From positions 1 to 17,315 of the forward strand of contig JAFUPE010000001.1 in NCBI GenBank assembly GCA_017481395.1: a DNA stretch of 17,315 bases, read 5' to 3'. This DNA comes from Ruminococcus sp. Its GTDB lineage: Bacteria; Bacillota_A; Clostridia; Oscillospirales; Acutalibacteraceae. The notes beneath the pieces were generated by a model that was not told the DNA's origin, ran no database searches, and was given only the letters and a program-made list of their open reading frames with translations. Made by a program: the position numbers and the translations under genes. Shown here in pieces: positions 13,932 to 17,315 of this stretch; position 1 is the first letter of the stretch; every line of letters begins with the position of its first letter.

Positions 13932-13960
13932 TTGCATAAATTTTACAAATATTGTATAAT
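13932..13960 (+). promoter_or_regulatory. Promoter of glgP
   Basis: TTGCAT (13932-13937) and TATAAT (13955-13960) with 17 bp between. Transcription would start near 13967, giving a leader of about 50 nt. Directly after it, TTGCA...TGCAA forms a short inverted repeat around a T-rich loop that could be a regulatory site. A TTGACA at about 13914-13919 has no matching -10. Confidence 0.75.
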
Positions 13961-14016
13961 ATACAAAATTGCATTTTTTGTTGCAAATAAAAAATATCCC
14001 CCGGTGAGGAACAACT

Positions 14017-16413
14017 ATGAAAAAACTTACAGTAAAAGAAACAGTAGAAAAAATCAACCAAAAGCTTGAAACGGTGTTTCACGTAACACCTGAAGAGGCA
14101 ACCCACGAGCATTATTATAAGGCGGTTACCCTTATTTGCCGCGACATAATGAGCAACGATTACACCGACTTTACCAATCAGGCACAAACTGAGGGTAAAA
14201 AGACGGTGTACTACCTTTGTATGGAATTTTTAATGGGTCGTTCTCTTAAAAACAACCTTTCTAATTTAGGTTTTGAGGATACCGTAAAGTCTGCTCTTAA
14301 GGAATACGGTGTAAGCCTGCAAAAGGTATACGACATGGAGCCTGACGCAGGACTTGGCAACGGCGGCTTGGGACGACTTGCGGCTTGCTTTTTAGACGGA
14401 CTTGCTTCTCAAGGATATCCTGCAATGGGCTATTCTCTTCGCTATGAATACGGTATTTTTAATCAGAAGCTTGTTGACGGCTGGCAGAACGAGCTTCCCG
14501 ACGTCTGGCTTCCCGGCGGCAGCGTGTGGCTTCATGCACATCCCGAAAAGGATGTTGAAATCAGCTTTAACGGCAATATGATTGAGGAATGGATTGACGG
14601 CAACCACAAGGTAGAAATTGTAAACGACACTAAAGTTTTAGCTGTTCCTTATGATATGCTGGTTGCGGGTAATGACGGCAAAGGTGTAGCACGTCTTCGC
14701 CTTTGGGCGGCTGACTCTAAGGACTTTAATATGCAGCTTTTCAACGACGGCGAATATCTTCGTGCTGTTGAGCAAAAGGCTATGGCTGAAAGCATTACAA
14801 AGGTGCTTTATCCCGGCGACAATCACACCGAGGGTAAGTCCTTAAGACTTAATCAGCAGTATTTTCTTGTTTCTGCCACAGTTCAGGATATTATCAAGCG
14901 TCACTTAAGAGTTTACAAAACCCTTGATAATCTTCCCGACAAGGTTGCAATCCACTTAAATGATACTCATCCCGTACTTGCGGTGCCTGAGCTTATGCGA
15001 ATTCTTTTAGATGAGTGCGGCTATAGGTGGGATGACGCGTGGAACATTGTTAATCGCACCATTGCATACACCAATCACACCGTTATGAAAGAAGCTTTGG
15101 AGTGCTGGAGCGAAGATATGTTCAGGACAAAGCTTCCCAGAATTTATCAGATTGTATGCGAAATCAACCGCAGATATTGTGAGGAGCTTATAAATAAAGG
15201 CGTTGCTCAGGACAGAGTAAACCGTATGTCAATTATTTATGACGGCTACGTGCGTATGGCTAACCTTGCAGTTATGGCAAGCTATAAAGTTAACGGCGTT
15301 TCGGCACTTCACAGCGACATTTTAAAGGATACTGTTTTTTCCGACTTCTATCAGGATACTCCTTGGAAGTTTACTAACGTTACTAACGGAATTGCCCACA
15401 GACGTTGGCTTACTCAGGCTAACCCCGGACTTTCACAGTTTATAAGTGACAGAATAGGCGAAGGCTTTAAAGCAGATGCATCAAAGCTTAAAAATCTTGA
15501 GAAGTTTATGAATGACCGAGCTTCTTTAGATGCACTCGCCGACATCAAACGCCAGAACAAAATGAAAATGAGCGAAATTATCCGCAAAACCTCAGGGGTT
15601 ACTGTTGACCCCGACTCGATTTTTGATGTTCAGGTCAAGCGTCTTCACGAATACAAGCGTCAGCTAATGAATGCACTTCATATCTTAGCTACCTATCAGT
15701 ATCTTTGTGACAATCCATCTGCTGATTTTGCTCCGCGTACCTACATTTTCGGTGCCAAGGCAGCTCCCGGATACTACTTTGCAAAGCAGATTATCCAGTT
15801 TATTTGCAAACTTGCCGACATAATCAACAACGATAACCGCGTTAACGGCAAGCTTAAGGTAGTTTACCTTGAAAATTACCGAGTAACCGTTGCCGAACAG
15901 CTTATTCCTGCGGCTGAAATCAGCGAACAGATTTCTCTTGCAGGTACCGAGGCTTCAGGCACAAGCAACATGAAGTTTATGATTAACGGTGCTGTTACCT
16001 TAGGCACACTTGACGGTGCAAACGTTGAGATTTTTGATGCCGTCGGCAAAGACAACATGGTGCTTTTCGGTATGACTACCCCCGAGGTTGTAGATATGAA
16101 GGCTCATGGCTACAATCCCCGATATTACTACGAATCCGACCCTGTAATCAGACGTGCTATAGACTGGCTTTTAGGCTCAGAATTCCGTGCAATAGGTGAA
16201 AACCTTATTAACTCTGACCCATATATGGTGCTTGCAGACTTTGCATCCTACGCACAGGCACAGGCTCAAAGCTCTCGCCTTTACACAAACCGCACTCTTT
16301 GGAATCAGATGTCGCTTAAAAACATTGCAAACGCAGGTATCTTTGCCGCTGACCGTTCTATTAACGATTACGCCGAGGGTATCTGGCACATTACTAAAAT
16401 CAACAGAAAGTAA
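14017..16413 (+). CDS. glgP: Glycogen/starch/maltodextrin phosphorylase
   Basis: Family GT35 enzyme that releases glucose 1-phosphate from the non-reducing ends of alpha-1,4-glucans using pyridoxal phosphate. Landmarks: MEFLMGRSLKNNL near the N-terminus, DAGLGNGGLGRLAACFLDG, EYGIFNQ, the substrate region NDTHPVLAVPELMR, VKRLHEYKRQLMNAL, and the PLP motif EASGTSNMKFMING with Schiff-base lysine K653. At 798 aa it is full length for the bacterial family. GAGGA lies seven bases before the ATG. It is the only plus-strand gene in the window, transcribed alone from its own promoter to its own terminator; no other glycogen genes are adjacent. Glycogen versus maltodextrin preference cannot be decided from sequence alone. 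Confidence 0.96.
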   Translation: MKKLTVKETVEKINQKLETVFHVTPEEATHEHYYKAVTLICRDIMSNDYTDFTNQAQTEGKKTVYYLCMEFLMGRSLKNNLSNLGFEDTVKSALKEYGVSLQKVYDMEPDAGLGNGGLGRLAACFLDGLASQGYPAMGYSLRYEYGIFNQKLVDGWQNELPDVWLPGGSVWLHAHPEKDVEISFNGNMIEEWIDGNHKVEIVNDTKVLAVPYDMLVAGNDGKGVARLRLWAADSKDFNMQLFNDGEYLRAVEQKAMAESITKVLYPGDNHTEGKSLRLNQQYFLVSATVQDIIKRHLRVYKTLDNLPDKVAIHLNDTHPVLAVPELMRILLDECGYRWDDAWNIVNRTIAYTNHTVMKEALECWSEDMFRTKLPRIYQIVCEINRRYCEELINKGVAQDRVNRMSIIYDGYVRMANLAVMASYKVNGVSALHSDILKDTVFSDFYQDTPWKFTNVTNGIAHRRWLTQANPGLSQFISDRIGEGFKADASKLKNLEKFMNDRASLDALADIKRQNKMKMSEIIRKTSGVTVDPDSIFDVQVKRLHEYKRQLMNALHILATYQYLCDNPSADFAPRTYIFGAKAAPGYYFAKQIIQFICKLADIINNDNRVNGKLKVVYLENYRVTVAEQLIPAAEISEQISLAGTEASGTSNMKFMINGAVTLGTLDGANVEIFDAVGKDNMVLFGMTTPEVVDMKAHGYNPRYYYESDPVIRRAIDWLLGSEFRAIGENLINSDPYMVLADFASYAQAQAQSSRLYTNRTLWNQMSLKNIANAGIFAADRSINDYAEGIWHITKINRK

Positions 16414-16418
16414 CCATT

Positions 16419-16446
16419 AAAAAGGCTGACATAAGTCAGCCTTTTT
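16419..16446 (+). terminator. Intrinsic terminator of glgP
   Basis: AAAAAGGCTGAC-ATAA-GTCAGCCTTTTT is a perfect 12-bp stem with a four-base loop, five bases after the stop codon. The symmetric A/T ends mean it could also act on minus-strand transcripts, though the dockerin gene has its own terminator before it. Confidence 0.92.
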
Positions 16447-16499
16447 GTTGTATCAATAATTTGCAGACATATAAGATCCGCCCTTACTGCAACTGCATC

Positions 16500-16530
16500 A
16501 AAAATCCCCGAGTTTTTAAAGCTCGGGGAT
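16500..16530 (-). terminator. Intrinsic terminator of the dockerin gene
   Basis: Minus-strand ATCCCCGAG/CTCGGGGAT (16504-16512 with 16522-16530) with a nine-base loop, followed by TTTTT. It lies seven bases after the stop codon. Confidence 0.9.
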
Positions 16531-16537
16531 AAGTTAT

Positions 16538-17315
16538 TTAAAGAAGGTTTGCTATCTTCTTCTGAATCTGTGTTGCGTCTTTTACGTTGATTTTACCGTC
16601 AGCATTGAAGTCTGCACGAACCTGAGCCTTTTCGTCAAGGTCAACAAGCTTTGCGGCATACTTCTGGATCTGAGTTGCATCCTTGATGTTAATCTTGCCG
16701 TCTGCGTTTACGTCGCCGATTTCAAACTCGTCGCCTGTTGCATCGCCCTTAGGATCCTCATCATCTGTAGCAGGGTCAGTGGGAAGAGGAAGCTCGTCGT
16801 CAGTAATGGGAGTATGAAGTCCTGCTTCAAGCTCTAATTCATAAGCTCTGTCTGCAGAAATACCAAGCTCGGAAGATGCATGTGCAAGAAGCTCTTCCTG
16901 AGACATTGCAACATACTGTAAAGTTGTTTCAAGCTTAGTTGTAATAAACTCAACATAAAGGCTTTCTGCATCTGCACCGGGTGCAAAGCATTCGCCTACA
17001 ACGTTACCAAGGCTGGTAAGCTGACGCAAAGGACCGTAAACTGTGGGGTCAGCATTCTTCCAGTAAGCAGAAAGAGCCTGCTTGGAGCTGTCGGAAGGAT
17101 TTTCGATAATGGACTCTTCGCCCTTGCAGTAAAGTGTGTCGCCAAGGCAAGTTGTATCAAAGAGTGTATCGTATGTCTGGTTATTACCCTCAGAGAAGAT
17201 AACTGCGTAGGTTACGCCTTCTTCCATCCGGAAGCCCTTTGCTGTAATATCATACATCCAAAGGCCGTCTGTTTCGGTTTTAACGCAAGCTTCCTTTTTA
17301 CTCTGCCACTGTGCA
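16538..17315 (-). CDS. Dockerin type I extracellular protein, 5' end outside window
   Basis: Only the C-terminal 258 or so residues are present: the frame stays open to the window edge, so the ATG at 17257 is internal. The C-terminus (16538-16717) is a type I dockerin with two calcium-binding loops, DVNADGKINIKD and DFNADGKINVKD, each followed by ATQIQK. Dockerins plug secreted enzymes or binding proteins into cohesins of cellulosome/amylosome scaffolds. Before it lies an acidic Pro/Thr/Asp linker, then a region with GLWMYDITAKGF, YAVIFSEGNNQTYDTLFDTTCLGDT and YGPLRQLTSLGNVVG. This resembles a domain I associate with ruminococcal secreted proteins, carbohydrate-binding-like but of unproven function. 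Any catalytic domain and the signal peptide would lie beyond the edge. Confidence 0.85.
   Translation of the reverse strand, partial: AQWQSKKEACVKTETDGLWMYDITAKGFRMEEGVTYAVIFSEGNNQTYDTLFDTTCLGDTLYCKGEESIIENPSDSSKQALSAYWKNADPTVYGPLRQLTSLGNVVGECFAPGADAESLYVEFITTKLETTLQYVAMSQEELLAHASSELGISADRAYELELEAGLHTPITDDELPLPTDPATDDEDPKGDATGDEFEIGDVNADGKINIKDATQIQKYAAKLVDLDEKAQVRADFNADGKINVKDATQIQKKIANLL

Noticed and set aside
13914..13943. TTGACA-based promoter for glgP further upstream
   Set aside because: The hexamer is perfect, but 16-18 bp downstream there is only TGCATA or similar, while TTGCAT/TATAAT at 13932-13960 has ideal spacing.

Overview
The window reads as a chromosomal segment of a gut or rumen Gram-positive of the Ruminococcaceae/Oscillospiraceae type. 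Supporting evidence: AT-rich spacers with sigma-A-like promoters, strong AGGAG-type ribosome binding sites, a clostridial-type cell-shape cluster (mreB, mreC, mreD, class B penicillin-binding protein, minD, mgsA), and at the right edge a secreted protein ending in a type I dockerin, the hallmark of cellulosome/amylosome-building ruminococci. The species cannot be named from the sequence. Every gene except the glycogen phosphorylase lies on the minus strand.

Layout, left to right. (1) 1-201: the start of a tRNA operon (Met, then a truncated Glu) behind a perfect-consensus promoter. (2) 301-2527: a two-component system (OmpR-type regulator, then a histidine kinase with a TTG start overlapping it), with its own promoter and terminator. 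(3) 2550-3912: a zinc carboxypeptidase-like M14 protein behind a C_GCAxxG_C_C putative redox protein. (4) 3936-4252: a gene-free stretch with two head-to-tail 150-bp units, each a long imperfect hairpin whose paired arms changed together between copies, followed by the start of a third unit. (5) 4253-10304: the cell-shape/division cluster, transcribed mreB > [terminator] > mreC > mreD > PBP2 > minD > mgsA. MinC, MinE and RodA are absent here, and the methylglyoxal synthase homologue has lost its catalytic aspartate. (6) 10386-10498: an intergenic sequence resembling a shortened, diverged copy of the 150-bp unit. (7) 10546-13806: dUTPase, then zapA and a U32-family protein related to the rRNA hydroxylation factor RlhA. 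(8) 13932-16446: the plus-strand glycogen phosphorylase with a clear promoter and terminator. (9) 16500-17315: the 3' part of a dockerin-bearing extracellular protein, convergent with glgP.

Functionally, most of the window is vegetative housekeeping: MreBCD and PBP2 build the lateral wall, MinD and ZapA relate to septum placement and FtsZ bundling, Dut protects DNA from uracil, and GlgP mobilises storage glucan. The dockerin protein points to an extracellular polysaccharide-degrading lifestyle. The most unusual elements are the structured tandem repeat at 3936-4252, the altered active site of the mgsA product, and a minD with no minC or minE beside it.
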